DNA of 64,000 bases from Gemmatimonadota bacterium (GTDB lineage: Bacteria > Gemmatimonadota > Gemmatimonadetes > Gemmatimonadales > Gemmatimonadaceae). Each line of letters begins with the position of its first letter. Positions within the stretch are counted from its first letter, which is position 1. Shown piece after piece: positions 1 through 7,148 of the stretch. The notes beneath the pieces are model-generated. The model was not told the origin of the DNA, searched no databases, and saw only the letters and a program-made list of their open reading frames with translations. The position numbers and the translations under genes were made by a program. The stretch covers positions 1 to 64,000 of the forward strand of contig JAQBQB010000012.1 in the NCBI GenBank assembly GCA_028287235.1, written 5' to 3'.

Positions 1-140
1 CCACCGTATTTCTTCTTCCAGCGATACAGTGTCTGCTCGGTGACGCTGTGACGCCGCACCAGATCGGCGACCTTCGCGCCGGCGTCCCACTCCTGCAGAA
101 CCGCGATGATCTGTTCCTCCGAAAACCGGCTTTTCTTCAT
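1..140 (-). CDS. IS3-family transposase OrfA, N-terminal part (runs off window)
   Basis: The reading frame starts at the ATG on 138-140 and reads MKKSRFSEEQIIAVLQEWDA, then a helix-turn-helix ending in TLYRWKKKYGG at the window edge. This is the standard N-terminus of the IS3/IS407-type OrfA (transposase_8, HTH_Tnp_1), which binds the element ends; OrfB, the DDE catalytic part, would lie outside the window. The frame is intact for the 46 codons visible. It is the first gene inward from the element end at 197. Family assignment is firm; whether the element is still active cannot be judged here. Confidence 0.9.
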   Translation of the reverse strand, partial: MKKSRFSEEQIIAVLQEWDAGAKVADLVRRHSVTEQTLYRWKKKYG

Positions 141-197
141 AGTCCTCTCGGCTGAGGACTAACAATATCACTGGATCAGCGTTCGGGTTTCACGTCA
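1..197 (-). mobile_element. End of an IS3-family insertion sequence
   Basis: OrfA starts 57 bp inside the proposed element end. Read on the minus strand the end begins TGACGTGAAACCCGAACG, and IS3/IS407-group elements commonly start with TGA. The boundary at 197/198 rests on a comparison: the 240-bp sequence duplicated at 9353 starts exactly at 198, so homology stops where the element begins. The other end and the target-site duplication lie outside the window. Confidence 0.75.
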
Positions 198-310
198 CAT
201 ACGTTCGCAGCCTATCGTGCGCGGACGCCGGTTTCCTTTATGAGTGCTCCGCATAGACCACGTGGTTCGACGGATCAATCTCGCCCCACCCCCGGAGCCA
301 CCCAAGAGAA

Positions 311-340
311 GACGCCCGCGCTTTCACGCGGGCGTCTTGT
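311..340 (-). terminator. Rho-independent terminator in repeat copy A
   Basis: Arms GACGCCCGCG and CGCGGGCGTC enclose a 7-base loop. On the minus strand the hairpin is followed by TTCTCTTGG, a weak T-rich tail. It matches the terminator after the M14 peptidase in copy B (9468-9491), so it is probably the orphaned terminator of a lost paralogue. Confidence 0.7.
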
Positions 341-386
341 CATTCACACATCCCTAACCCGCCATCCTACGGCGAGGTTCATAATC

Positions 387-434
387 TCACGGCACCACCG
401 GAGGCGGCGGCGCGCCTGTTTCCCCGTGGAATAA
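387..434 (-). pseudogene. Remnant of the 3' end of an M14 peptidase paralogue
   Basis: Read on the minus strand, the codons before the TGA at 387-389 give PLFHGETGAPPPPVVP. This resembles the C-terminus of the intact peptidase at 9543, which ends LFNGIYAPTNVAPSVVP. A stop codon lies just upstream in the same frame and nothing recognisable precedes it, so only the last 15 or so codons survive. With the terminator at 311-340 it implies that a second M14 gene once stood here. The similarity is short but sits inside a longer DNA repeat, which makes chance unlikely. Confidence 0.6.
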
Positions 435-492
435 AGGCTAACCGGAGAGAGCGTGATCCCGTTCGCATGCTCGCGATGAGCGTCCTCACGAT

Positions 493-1074
493 TTACCGTC
501 TCTCCAGGAACCCTTTGCCTTCGAAGATCGCCGGCATCGCCTTTTCGATTCGCGCCGTCCTCGTCTCCGACTGCTTGGCCGCCGCAAAGTGGTACAGGTA
601 ACTCCTTTGCCGCCCGGGCGTCAGCGCCTCGAAGGCGCGCTTGAAACGCGGGTCCCGTCGGAATCGCTCGCTCAGCTCCTCGGGAACCGGAAAATCTGAG
701 GTCGTCTTCCGGTTCAACCGCAGTCCGGCCTTTTCGACTGCGATAGCCTCGCGCACGTACGCCTTGATGGTCGCCGCTTTCGCCACGATGTCCTTCGCGC
801 TGGTGAACTTCATCACCCGCCCGGCCTGTACCTGGCCGAGTTGCACCAGCATCTTCTTAGGATCCTTCAATAGGGCGCCCTGAAAGAAGCCCAACCCAAA
901 GTACTCTTTGAAGCCCTGGATGATGACGATGTTCTTTCCGTCCAGTGTATAGGTGGGCTTACCCCACTTACACTCTTCCTTCATCGCAAAGCCGGCGAGC
1001 ACCCGCTGCATCGCCGCGATCTCTACCGCCCACCGCTCTCGATACGCCATCTCCATGCAGGCACGACCCTCCAC
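493..1074 (-). CDS. YdeI/OmpD-associated family protein with DUF1801-like domain
   Basis: The 193-residue protein has two parts. Residues about 10-105 fit the DUF1801/YdhG fold, with CKWGKPTYTLDGKNIVII and GFFQGALLKDPKKML as the usual landmarks. Residues about 125-193 fit the YdeI helical domain, with ERFRRDPRFKRAFEALTPGR and KQSETRTARIEKAMPAI. Such proteins are small cytosolic proteins of unclear function; YdeI has been linked to resistance to peptides in enteric bacteria. The true start may be Met7 or Met9 (MEMAYRERW). The gene stands alone, convergent with nothing, just downstream of the amidohydrolase. Confidence 0.85.
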   Translation of the reverse strand: MEGRACMEMAYRERWAVEIAAMQRVLAGFAMKEECKWGKPTYTLDGKNIVIIQGFKEYFGLGFFQGALLKDPKKMLVQLGQVQAGRVMKFTSAKDIVAKAATIKAYVREAIAVEKAGLRLNRKTTSDFPVPEELSERFRRDPRFKRAFEALTPGRQRSYLYHFAAAKQSETRTARIEKAMPAIFEGKGFLERR

Positions 1075-1133
1075 AATCGGTTAACACGACGTCTTGCTTC
1101 GTCAGTCGGCCGGGTAGGACTGCCGGCAGCGTA

Positions 1134-2846
1134 TCACTTCCAGCCTACCCACCCCGGCCCGCGCACTACCCGTCCCGGCGTCGCGCCGGTCGGCTCGCCG
1201 TTCGCGAGGACGGCGACGCCGTTCACCAGTACGTCGCGCACTCCGGTGGCGTACTGCGCAGGTTTGTCGAACGTCGCGTTGTCGCGGATCGTCCTCGGAT
1301 CGAACACGACGATGTCGGCGAAGTAGCCGGGCCTGAGCCGGCCACGCTCGCGCAGCCTGAGATTGTCCGCTGGCAGCGCACTGAGGCGGCGGATGGCCTC
1401 CTCGAGCGACACGAGGTGCTCATCGCGCACGTACTTGCCCAAGAATCGCGCGAAGTTGCCGTAGGCGCGGGGATGAGCGTTTGATAATAAGAAAACTCCA
1501 GAGGCCGAGTAGGCGCCTTCGTCCGAGCCGAAGCTCACCCACGGCTGCGCGAGCTGCTTGCGCACATTGTCTTCGCTCATGAGGAAATACACGGTGCCGA
1601 CGCGGCTGCCGTCTCTTATGACGAGATCCATCGCCGTCTCCTCGGGCGACGTGCCGCGCAGTTTCGCGACCTCGCCGAGCGATTTGCCTGTGTATTGCTT
1701 GAGCGAGTCGGCCTTGAAGCCGACCAGGAGTACGCGATCGGGCGAGCCGGTGCCGAGGAAGAGATTTTCCCAGCCGCCGTTGGGATCGTCCATCTCGCGC
1801 TTGACGCGGGCGCGCACCGCCGGATCCTGCAGCCGTTTCGCCCACGCCGCGTAGCCGCCCTCCTGCACCCAGGGTGGCATCGACGCGTCGAGCCCGGTGG
1901 CGCCGGCGGTGTAGGTGTACATGTCGGCCGTGATCGCCGCGCCCGCACGCCGCGCCGAGTCCACCTTGGCGATGACCGCGTCCATCTTCGGCCAGTTGCG
2001 CTGCCCGGCGGCTTTGAGATGGTAGATCTCGGCGCGGATGCCCGCCTCGCGCGAGATGGTGAGCAGCTCGTCGACGGCCTCGATCAGCCGGTCGCCCTCG
2101 CTGCGCATATGAGATATGTAAATCCCGCCCGCCGGCGCGGCCGCCCTGGAGAGCGCAATGAGCTCGGACGTTTTCGCGTACACGCCCGGCGCGTAGATCA
2201 ACGCGCTGGCGACGCCGAGCGCGCCTTCGTCCATCGCTTGCCGCACGAGCGCTTGCATACGCGCAAGCTCGGCGGCCGTCGGCGCGCGGTCGTCCCAGCC
2301 GATCTCGTGGATGCGGGCCGTCGCCGCGCCGATGAAGGATGCGACATTGGGCGACACGCCGTGCGCGACGAGTGCATCGAGACCCTGGCCGAGCGTGGTC
2401 CAGGTGACGGGGTATTTGAGGTCGCCCTGATCCTTCACCGCGAGCACCTTCATCGAGTCGGAGAGTGGGCCCATCGAGTCCCCTTCGCCGAACACCTCGA
2501 GCGTAACGCCCTGCCGTAGATCGCTTTGGCCGCGGCCATCGACGAACAACGGCTCGTGGCTGGACATGAGGTTGATGAAGCCTGGCGCGACGGCCATGCC
2601 GGCGGCGGCGATCTCGCGCGCTCCAGAGAGGCGATGACGGCCGCCGGTGTCGATCGCAGCGACACGGTCGCCGCGGATGGCGACGTCGCCGGTGAACGGC
2701 GCGTGGCCGCTGCCGTCGTAGATCGTGCCGCCGCGAACGATGACGTCGTACGGGCCGGCGCCGGGCGACGATGCGGTGTTAGCTGGGCCTCGGCACGCGA
2801 CGACGGAGAGTGTCGCGATCACGGCGAACAGCAAGTGTCTTTGCAT
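1134..2846 (-). CDS. D-aminoacylase-type amidohydrolase, predicted lipoprotein
   Basis: This 570-residue protein opens with a lipoprotein signal (MQRHLLFAVIATLSVVAC, lipobox LSVVAC), so it is probably anchored outside the cytoplasm. DVIVRGGTIYDGSGHAPFTG begins the amidohydrolase fold and LRPGYFADIVVFDP ends it, as in N-acyl-D-amino-acid deacylases. Later metal ligands look present: YISHMRSEG, AEIYHLKAAG and FGSDEGAYS. The usual N-terminal HxH after APGFI is absent; the sequence there is APGFINLMSSHEPLF. It starts 2 bp after the DUF885 stop, so the two are probably co-transcribed and may act on related peptides or acylated amino acids. Substrate is not predictable. Confidence 0.85.
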   Translation of the reverse strand: MQRHLLFAVIATLSVVACRGPANTASSPGAGPYDVIVRGGTIYDGSGHAPFTGDVAIRGDRVAAIDTGGRHRLSGAREIAAAGMAVAPGFINLMSSHEPLFVDGRGQSDLRQGVTLEVFGEGDSMGPLSDSMKVLAVKDQGDLKYPVTWTTLGQGLDALVAHGVSPNVASFIGAATARIHEIGWDDRAPTAAELARMQALVRQAMDEGALGVASALIYAPGVYAKTSELIALSRAAAPAGGIYISHMRSEGDRLIEAVDELLTISREAGIRAEIYHLKAAGQRNWPKMDAVIAKVDSARRAGAAITADMYTYTAGATGLDASMPPWVQEGGYAAWAKRLQDPAVRARVKREMDDPNGGWENLFLGTGSPDRVLLVGFKADSLKQYTGKSLGEVAKLRGTSPEETAMDLVIRDGSRVGTVYFLMSEDNVRKQLAQPWVSFGSDEGAYSASGVFLLSNAHPRAYGNFARFLGKYVRDEHLVSLEEAIRRLSALPADNLRLRERGRLRPGYFADIVVFDPRTIRDNATFDKPAQYATGVRDVLVNGVAVLANGEPTGATPGRVVRGPGWVGWK

Positions 2847-2848
2847 GG

Positions 2849-4714
2849 TCAGACTCCGGTTCGCACGTACTCGTCGACATTCTTCGCCAGGACGTCGAGT
2901 GGCACGTTCCCGCCACGCACGACAGTGTCGTCGAACGCCCTCAGATCGAACCTACCCGCGAGCGCCGCCATCGCCTTGTCGCGCTGCCGATTGATCTCGC
3001 TGTGACCAACCTTGTAGCCACACGCCTGTCCGGGCCATGAGCAGTAGCGATCGACTTCGCTCGCGACCTCGAGCGGATTCGATCCGTTGAAGTCCACGAA
3101 ATACTGAACGCCCTGAGCGCGCGTCCAGCGTTTGGCGTGGATGCCCGTGTCCACGACGAGACGACACGCGCGAAACGCCAGCGATTGCAGATAGCCAAGC
3201 CGGCCAACGCGATCCTGCGAATACGCTCCGAGCTCGTCGGCGAGCTGTTCGGCGTACAGTGCCCATCCTTCGGAGTACGCGTTGAAGGCGAGCATCTGCC
3301 GGATGAGCGGCATCTGATGCGTGTACTCACCCTGCCACACATGGCCCGGGATCGCTTCGTGAAACGTCAGATCGGCCAAGCTGTACTTGCTGTGGAGCTC
3401 CGTGGTCCGGAGGTTGATCCACATGCGGCCGGGAATCTTGCCGTCGATCGAGCCCGCACCGCCGTATGCCGCGGGCGCACCGGGTTCCTCCTCGGGCGGC
3501 AGACGCTTCACTTCCATGTTCGGATCCACGACCGTGTTGAACGCGCGTGGCATCTGTGCGCGAATCCATGCGAGACGGTCGCTGATGAACGCCAGGATTT
3601 CGGCGCGGCCCGGATCACCTTCAGAGAACTTGTATCGCGGATCGCGCGCCAGCGCCTGCATGCGCTCGCCAACCGTGCCGGTCGAGAGGCCGAGCGCCTT
3701 CAGGATCGGTTCCATCTGTCCGTGCAGTCGCTGCACTTCACTTTGACCCAACGCGTGAATCTCGTCGGGCGACATCGTCGTGGTGGTCGACGCCCTCAGC
3801 GCCCACCCATAGTATTCGTCGCCGTGCGGCCGCGACGCGATGCCGGGGTCGTTCGTGGCGACGGACCGTTCCGCCTGCAGCTCGCCGAGCTGGCGTGCGA
3901 GCGCCGGCGCGATCTCGCCTGTGACGATCGTCCGTGCGCGGCCCGCCCAATCGCCGGGGATGTTCTTCGACCGCCGCGCGATCGACTCCACGAGCGTTCC
4001 GCCGTCGCGCGCGTTGCTCGCGGAGATCGTCATCTGGCGCACGGCTTGATCGACGAGGAACCTCGGCGGCACGAGTCCCGCCGCACGGGCGGCGCGCATG
4101 CGACCCAGCTCTCCGTCGAGCTGCTTCGCGTAGGACTGCAGTCGCTCGAGGTACGCTTCGGCGTCGCGTGCACTCTCGATCCGGTGATCGGAATCGAGGA
4201 AGCGCGGGATGTCGAGATACGCGCCGACGTTCTGGATGACGACGTACGGCGTATTGCGCCAGCCTCCGACCGCGACGTCGCCGTACGGGAGCGCGAATCC
4301 CTCGAGCGACGTCGTGTAGGCGCTCCGGACAACCTCGACGCTGGTGCGCACCGCGTGCGAGAGCCCGTGCGTATCGAGCGCGATGACGCGATCCAGGTCC
4401 GTTCGAATCCGGCTCGCCAAGCGCTGTTGTCCTTCGGCGGACCGGTCGTTCAGCGCGGATCGCAGCGACGCTCTCGCGCCGGTGTCGATGCCGAGCGACG
4501 TCGCCAGCTCCGGCATGAGCTGAATGAGATGCTCGGCGACGTCGTCGAGCAGCGCGAGTGCGTGTGCGTCGTCCGAGGCAGCAGGCATGTTCACCGGGTA
4601 GCGGCTGAACGCAGACAACAGGGGCACGGCGGCGACGGACGCCAACGCCGCGATCGCCTCGCGACGACTGACCGTCGTGCCGGAACGGGCACCATTTTCG
4701 ATCATCCGCGTCAT
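2849..4714 (-). CDS. DUF885 family protein with Tat-type signal, probable metallopeptidase
   Basis: I place the start at the ATG on 4712-4714 (next in-frame ATG at 4705), because it leads straight into a twin-arginine-type signal (SRREAIAALASVAAVPLLSA). A longer upstream frame has no signal logic. The roughly 620-residue protein has the DUF885 landmarks: FHEAIPGHVWQGEY, EGWALYAEQLADELGAY and RYCSWPGQACGYKVGH. HEAIPGH is a variant HExxxH-like metal site; family members are generally annotated as putative peptidases with few tested functions. It is the promoter-proximal gene of a two-gene unit with the amidohydrolase and diverges from the PadR gene. Confidence 0.85.
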   Translation of the reverse strand: MTRMIENGARSGTTVSRREAIAALASVAAVPLLSAFSRYPVNMPAASDDAHALALLDDVAEHLIQLMPELATSLGIDTGARASLRSALNDRSAEGQQRLASRIRTDLDRVIALDTHGLSHAVRTSVEVVRSAYTTSLEGFALPYGDVAVGGWRNTPYVVIQNVGAYLDIPRFLDSDHRIESARDAEAYLERLQSYAKQLDGELGRMRAARAAGLVPPRFLVDQAVRQMTISASNARDGGTLVESIARRSKNIPGDWAGRARTIVTGEIAPALARQLGELQAERSVATNDPGIASRPHGDEYYGWALRASTTTTMSPDEIHALGQSEVQRLHGQMEPILKALGLSTGTVGERMQALARDPRYKFSEGDPGRAEILAFISDRLAWIRAQMPRAFNTVVDPNMEVKRLPPEEEPGAPAAYGGAGSIDGKIPGRMWINLRTTELHSKYSLADLTFHEAIPGHVWQGEYTHQMPLIRQMLAFNAYSEGWALYAEQLADELGAYSQDRVGRLGYLQSLAFRACRLVVDTGIHAKRWTRAQGVQYFVDFNGSNPLEVASEVDRYCSWPGQACGYKVGHSEINRQRDKAMAALAGRFDLRAFDDTVVRGGNVPLDVLAKNVDEYVRTGV

Positions 4715-4782
4715 CGTCGTGGGGGTTCTCAGGCCGTGGGGTGGTCGTCGGTTCTGACGTGCAGGATACAAGCTCGGCCACG

Positions 4783-4791
4783 TACTTCGTA
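4783..4791. promoter_or_regulatory. Possible PadR operator in the divergent promoter region
   Basis: TACTTCGTA is a short dyad (TAC-TTC-GTA) 15 bp before the PadR start and 69 bp before the DUF885 start. PadR proteins typically bind dyads close to their own promoter. This is a pattern match only; the 91-bp gap has no other obvious site. Confidence 0.3.
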
Positions 4792-4805
4792 AGACCTCCG
4801 GCCCC

Positions 4806-5129
4806 GTGTCCGCCCGCCCCCTCTCCGTCGTCACCATCCACGTTCTCGGCGCCATCGCGGCGGGCGAGCGCTATGGGTTCAGCATCCTGGACGCGGCCGA
4901 GTTGCCGTCGGGGACCGTCTATCCCATTCTCTCCCGCCTCGAAAAGACCGGACTCGTTCGTGGGACATGGGAGCCGCCTTCAGTCGCGCAGCGCGAGCGT
5001 CGGCCGGGGCGGCGGTACTACGAGATCACCGCCGGTGGATCGCGCGAGCTGGCGCGCTCCATCGAGTACTATCGCACCGTCGGCGGCGGCCGAAAAGGTC
5101 CGCTCGTCTCGCGGCCGTCGCGTGGCTGA
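4806..5129 (+). CDS. PadR-family transcriptional regulator
   Basis: The 107-residue protein starts at GTG and carries the PadR winged helix: VVTIHVLGAIAAGERYGFSI, SGTVYPILSRLEKTGLV and GRRYYEITAGGSRELARS. The length is typical for short PadR proteins without a large C-terminal dimer domain. PadR proteins are repressors that often control transporters or stress genes and their own promoter. The obvious target here is the divergent DUF885-amidohydrolase pair. The partner gene often found downstream of PadR is missing; instead a decayed IS3 fragment begins at once, which suggests the partner was lost. Confidence 0.9.
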   Translation: MSARPLSVVTIHVLGAIAAGERYGFSILDAAELPSGTVYPILSRLEKTGLVRGTWEPPSVAQRERRPGRRYYEITAGGSRELARSIEYYRTVGGGRKGPLVSRPSRG

Positions 5130-5134
5130 CGACG

Positions 5135-5330
5135 AAGAGAAGCTCCCGTGGCGCGAGCACGACCGCGCAGCCGCCCATCGCGTACATCCTTCCGCCACTT
5201 CGTGAGCATGAACGGGTGAATCTCCAAGCCGGCGGCAACCGTCTTCACTGCATGCCGGGCTGCCGACTCAACCGTTCCGCCGTCAGTTTGAACTCAACAC
5301 TGTACTTCCGCGCCGTCGGCCTGATCGCGG
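5135..5330 (-). pseudogene. Degenerate IS3-family OrfA fragment
   Basis: Read on the minus strand one frame gives RKYSVEFKLTAERLSRQPG followed by a TGA at about 5245. Shifting frame there gives VKTVAAGLEIHPFMLTKWRK and then DVRDGRLRGRARATG. Together this is the typical N-terminal half of an IS3-type OrfA broken by one frameshift. Its 3' part ends against the PadR gene, and its upstream side (5340-5380) runs into the half attC at 5381-5407. It is a different element from the OrfA at position 140. The protein similarity is read by eye but extends over about 60 residues. Confidence 0.75.
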
Positions 5331-5380
5331 CATGAAACCTCCATCGTTAGGTAGAAGTGTCAACGAAAGTGGAGCAAGTA

Positions 5381-5407
5381 CCTTGGCAGCTTCAGCGTTC
5401 GTTAGAG
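5381..5407 (-). other. Half attC site (R'' and L'' boxes only)
   Basis: On the minus strand the sequence after the reverse transcriptase stop reads CTCTAACGAACGCTGAAGCT. It matches the first half of the two complete sites (TCTAACGTGCGTTGCAGC and CCTAACGAACGTTGCAGC). The second half and the GTTAnnn box are missing; sequence consistent with an IS3-type leader follows instead. The site looks cut by an insertion and should be dead for recombination. Confidence 0.65.
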
Positions 5408-5434
5408 AGCAGCGCGCGTGACGAAAGAGATGCG

Positions 5435-7027
5435 CTAGTCGAGCGCATCGAGCCTCACGAGTGCGACGGCATTGGTAACCAAAAAACTTTCATCCTTCAT
5501 TCGGGCCAGAATGGAATTACGACGACCGGGTTCCATACGCCGGATCGCGCAGACGAGTTCGGCTCGTTCCAGATCAGAAACGGCTGCGGACAGAGCCTCT
5601 TCAAGTCGATCTATGTCCGCCGATGACCCGAATCGCGCGACGAACTCCCTCGCCGTAGAGCGAACGAAGGACGGGGCGGCGAGGTTAAACGCAACTTCCC
5701 TCACGTATGCTACGAAATCCGTACTCGGTGTGGTGGTTACACTAGTCCGCCAGGAGATGATCTGGTGGACCTGATACCAATACACATTGTCAGGGGATCG
5801 CAAGAAGGCCACGAGCATCGCGTCGACGGCCGATGGTGGGGCGGTTACCGCTACGTATCGCAAAATCGGCGCTGTCTCCTGTGGTTGAACAGCCAGGAGC
5901 GTTAGGCAATGAGGAAACGCGAAATCGTCACTCGCGTTGCGAAACCGTGTCAGCAGAAAGTGAAACAGCGTTTTGTCGAAATCATCAGCGTTTCCCTCAA
6001 CGATGTGTTGGGTGTAAATGGACTGCATAATCTCGATCGGCGCGCCATCAGGATTCGCCGCAATAAGCTCCTCCGCCTCCCATAAGCTGAAGTACGGGTC
6101 CGTTACGCCGAATAGGTCAGCAATGTCGTGTACATACTCCTTTAAGGCGGCGACAAGTACGGGCTGAACGCCTTCGATGTCTGCCCGAGCGGCATCGGCC
6201 ACATGAATTCCGGACTTGGCGGTCTGCAATACCAACCCGCGCTTTCGGAGAAGCACGATTAAATGGACCAGCGCCTTCCGAGCCTCCGGCAGGGACAAGG
6301 CGAATAGCCGGAAGTCATCCACATATCTGTAGTGGAAGACTCCTCTGTCGTTCAATCCGCTGTCGACCGCATGAAGATAGAGCCTGGCGAGGATATCAGA
6401 CGCTGCGTAGCCCTGCGGAAGCCCCCGTCCCGGAACCTGGCTCAGGGACCATTTGTTAAGGCATTTGGAAAGTAGTTGTGCAGCGAGATTGTTGTCGTTC
6501 ACCGCGCGGACGTCGGAAAGCATCAAAGCAATGTCGATGTGCTCGTAGAAGCCGGCGATATCGGTAATTGCAACGTGGCTGGCGCCCTGTGCGATGCGAA
6601 TCAGGCTAGCAACGCCAAATTGTTTCCACCCCCCGAACGGGTTGTCGAGCCAGTGGTATGAGCCGGGATTCGGAGCAATTGGATGCGAGAAGTCGCGTGG
6701 TCGATCCGGCCATACCAGCAGTTGGCGAATTGTCGGTGAGTAAAACCCGACACAAGCCGTGTAGACGACGTGATCGCGTAGTGAAAGCCGACCGCCAGGC
6801 CGAATCGCTCCCTTAGGCTTGGGCACGTGGCAAATATCGAGCGGCCCAGGCTCGTAGTCGCCGGTCGACAAGTCGTTCCTCAGCGCATCCAACCAGGATG
6901 CTTCGTTCTTCGCTACCAGACGCAGCTCATGAGGATGTACACCGAAACACCGATCACGGCTGATCTCGTGTTTCACCCGGCGCAACGCGAGCGCGAGATC
7001 CAGAAAATCAGTTACCGTATCTGGCAT
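5435..7027 (-). CDS. Reverse transcriptase of the defence-associated (UG/Abi-like) type
   Basis: The 530-residue protein has an RT core at about residues 60-280: RPGGRLSLRDHVVYTACVG, the first catalytic Asp in TDIAGFYEHID (D156), GLPQG at 202-206, and YVDDF at 235-239 with the two remaining catalytic Asp. Residues about 300-530 have no recognised domain but look all-helical and repeat-like, as in Abi/UG class RTs with a helical C-terminus. There is no intron maturase domain, no group II intron RNA and no template/variable repeat, so it is neither a group II intron RT nor a DGR. It starts 15 bp after an attC site, as cassette genes do. The exact UG/DRT class is not assigned. An anti-phage role is inference. 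Confidence 0.8.
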   Translation of the reverse strand: MPDTVTDFLDLALALRRVKHEISRDRCFGVHPHELRLVAKNEASWLDALRNDLSTGDYEPGPLDICHVPKPKGAIRPGGRLSLRDHVVYTACVGFYSPTIRQLLVWPDRPRDFSHPIAPNPGSYHWLDNPFGGWKQFGVASLIRIAQGASHVAITDIAGFYEHIDIALMLSDVRAVNDNNLAAQLLSKCLNKWSLSQVPGRGLPQGYAASDILARLYLHAVDSGLNDRGVFHYRYVDDFRLFALSLPEARKALVHLIVLLRKRGLVLQTAKSGIHVADAARADIEGVQPVLVAALKEYVHDIADLFGVTDPYFSLWEAEELIAANPDGAPIEIMQSIYTQHIVEGNADDFDKTLFHFLLTRFRNASDDFAFPHCLTLLAVQPQETAPILRYVAVTAPPSAVDAMLVAFLRSPDNVYWYQVHQIISWRTSVTTTPSTDFVAYVREVAFNLAAPSFVRSTAREFVARFGSSADIDRLEEALSAAVSDLERAELVCAIRRMEPGRRNSILARMKDESFLVTNAVALVRLDALD

Positions 7028-7042
7028 CGAATGATCGTTGCT

Positions 7043-7139
7043 CTCTAACGCCCAAGTTCAGCTGCAGGGCGATCAATAGAAGAGCGCGCGGAGCGCGCTC
7101 CATCAATAGCCGCCCTGTCTGCTGCAACGCACGTTAGAA
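7043..7139 (-). other. attC recombination site after the Shedu gene
   Basis: On the minus strand the site runs from TTCTAACGTGCGTTGCAGCA to GCAGCTGAACTTGGGCGTTAG. The arms pair over most of their length (GGGCGGCTATTGAT with ATTGATCGCCC-type sequence) around a GGAGCGCGC/GCGCGCTC tip. R'' is TTCTAAC and R' is GTTAGAG. Its length of 97 bp and imperfect pairing with unpaired bases are normal for attC. The Shedu stop codon lies 10 bp upstream. Confidence 0.88.
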
Positions 7140-7148
7140 CACACGGCG

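Larger units (their letters stand above)
198..437. repeat. 240-bp duplicated sequence, copy A (other copy 9353-9600)
   Basis: The copies share the block beginning CATACGT(T/A)CGCAGCCTATC, then CCACGTGGTTCGACGGATCA, the hairpin with arms of type ACGCCCGCG, ACCCGCCATCCT, and a decayed stretch matching the 3' end of the M14 peptidase gene at 9543. Copy A is cut at 198 by the IS3 element. Both copies are in the same orientation, about 9.15 kb apart, and bracket the cassette array and four other genes. I see no structured RNA in it beyond the terminator. Confidence 0.85.

Noticed and set aside
198-300. tRNA or other structured RNA containing the GGTTCGA motif in the 240-bp repeat
   Set aside because: The T-arm-like motif has no matching acceptor, D or anticodon stem in either copy.
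240-434. Small plus-strand frame over repeat copy A
   Set aside because: It covers a terminator hairpin and a decayed peptidase end; a similar frame in copy B is not conserved in sequence or length.
5124-5205. Truncated small protein overlapping the PadR end (ADDEEKLPWREHDRAA)
   Set aside because: The stretch lies over the frameshifted IS3 OrfA on the other strand, which explains the sequence better.
5435-7027. RT as part of a group II intron, retron or diversity-generating system
   Set aside because: No maturase domain or intron domain V, no retron-like msr/msd structure next to the gene, and no template/variable repeat pair seen nearby.
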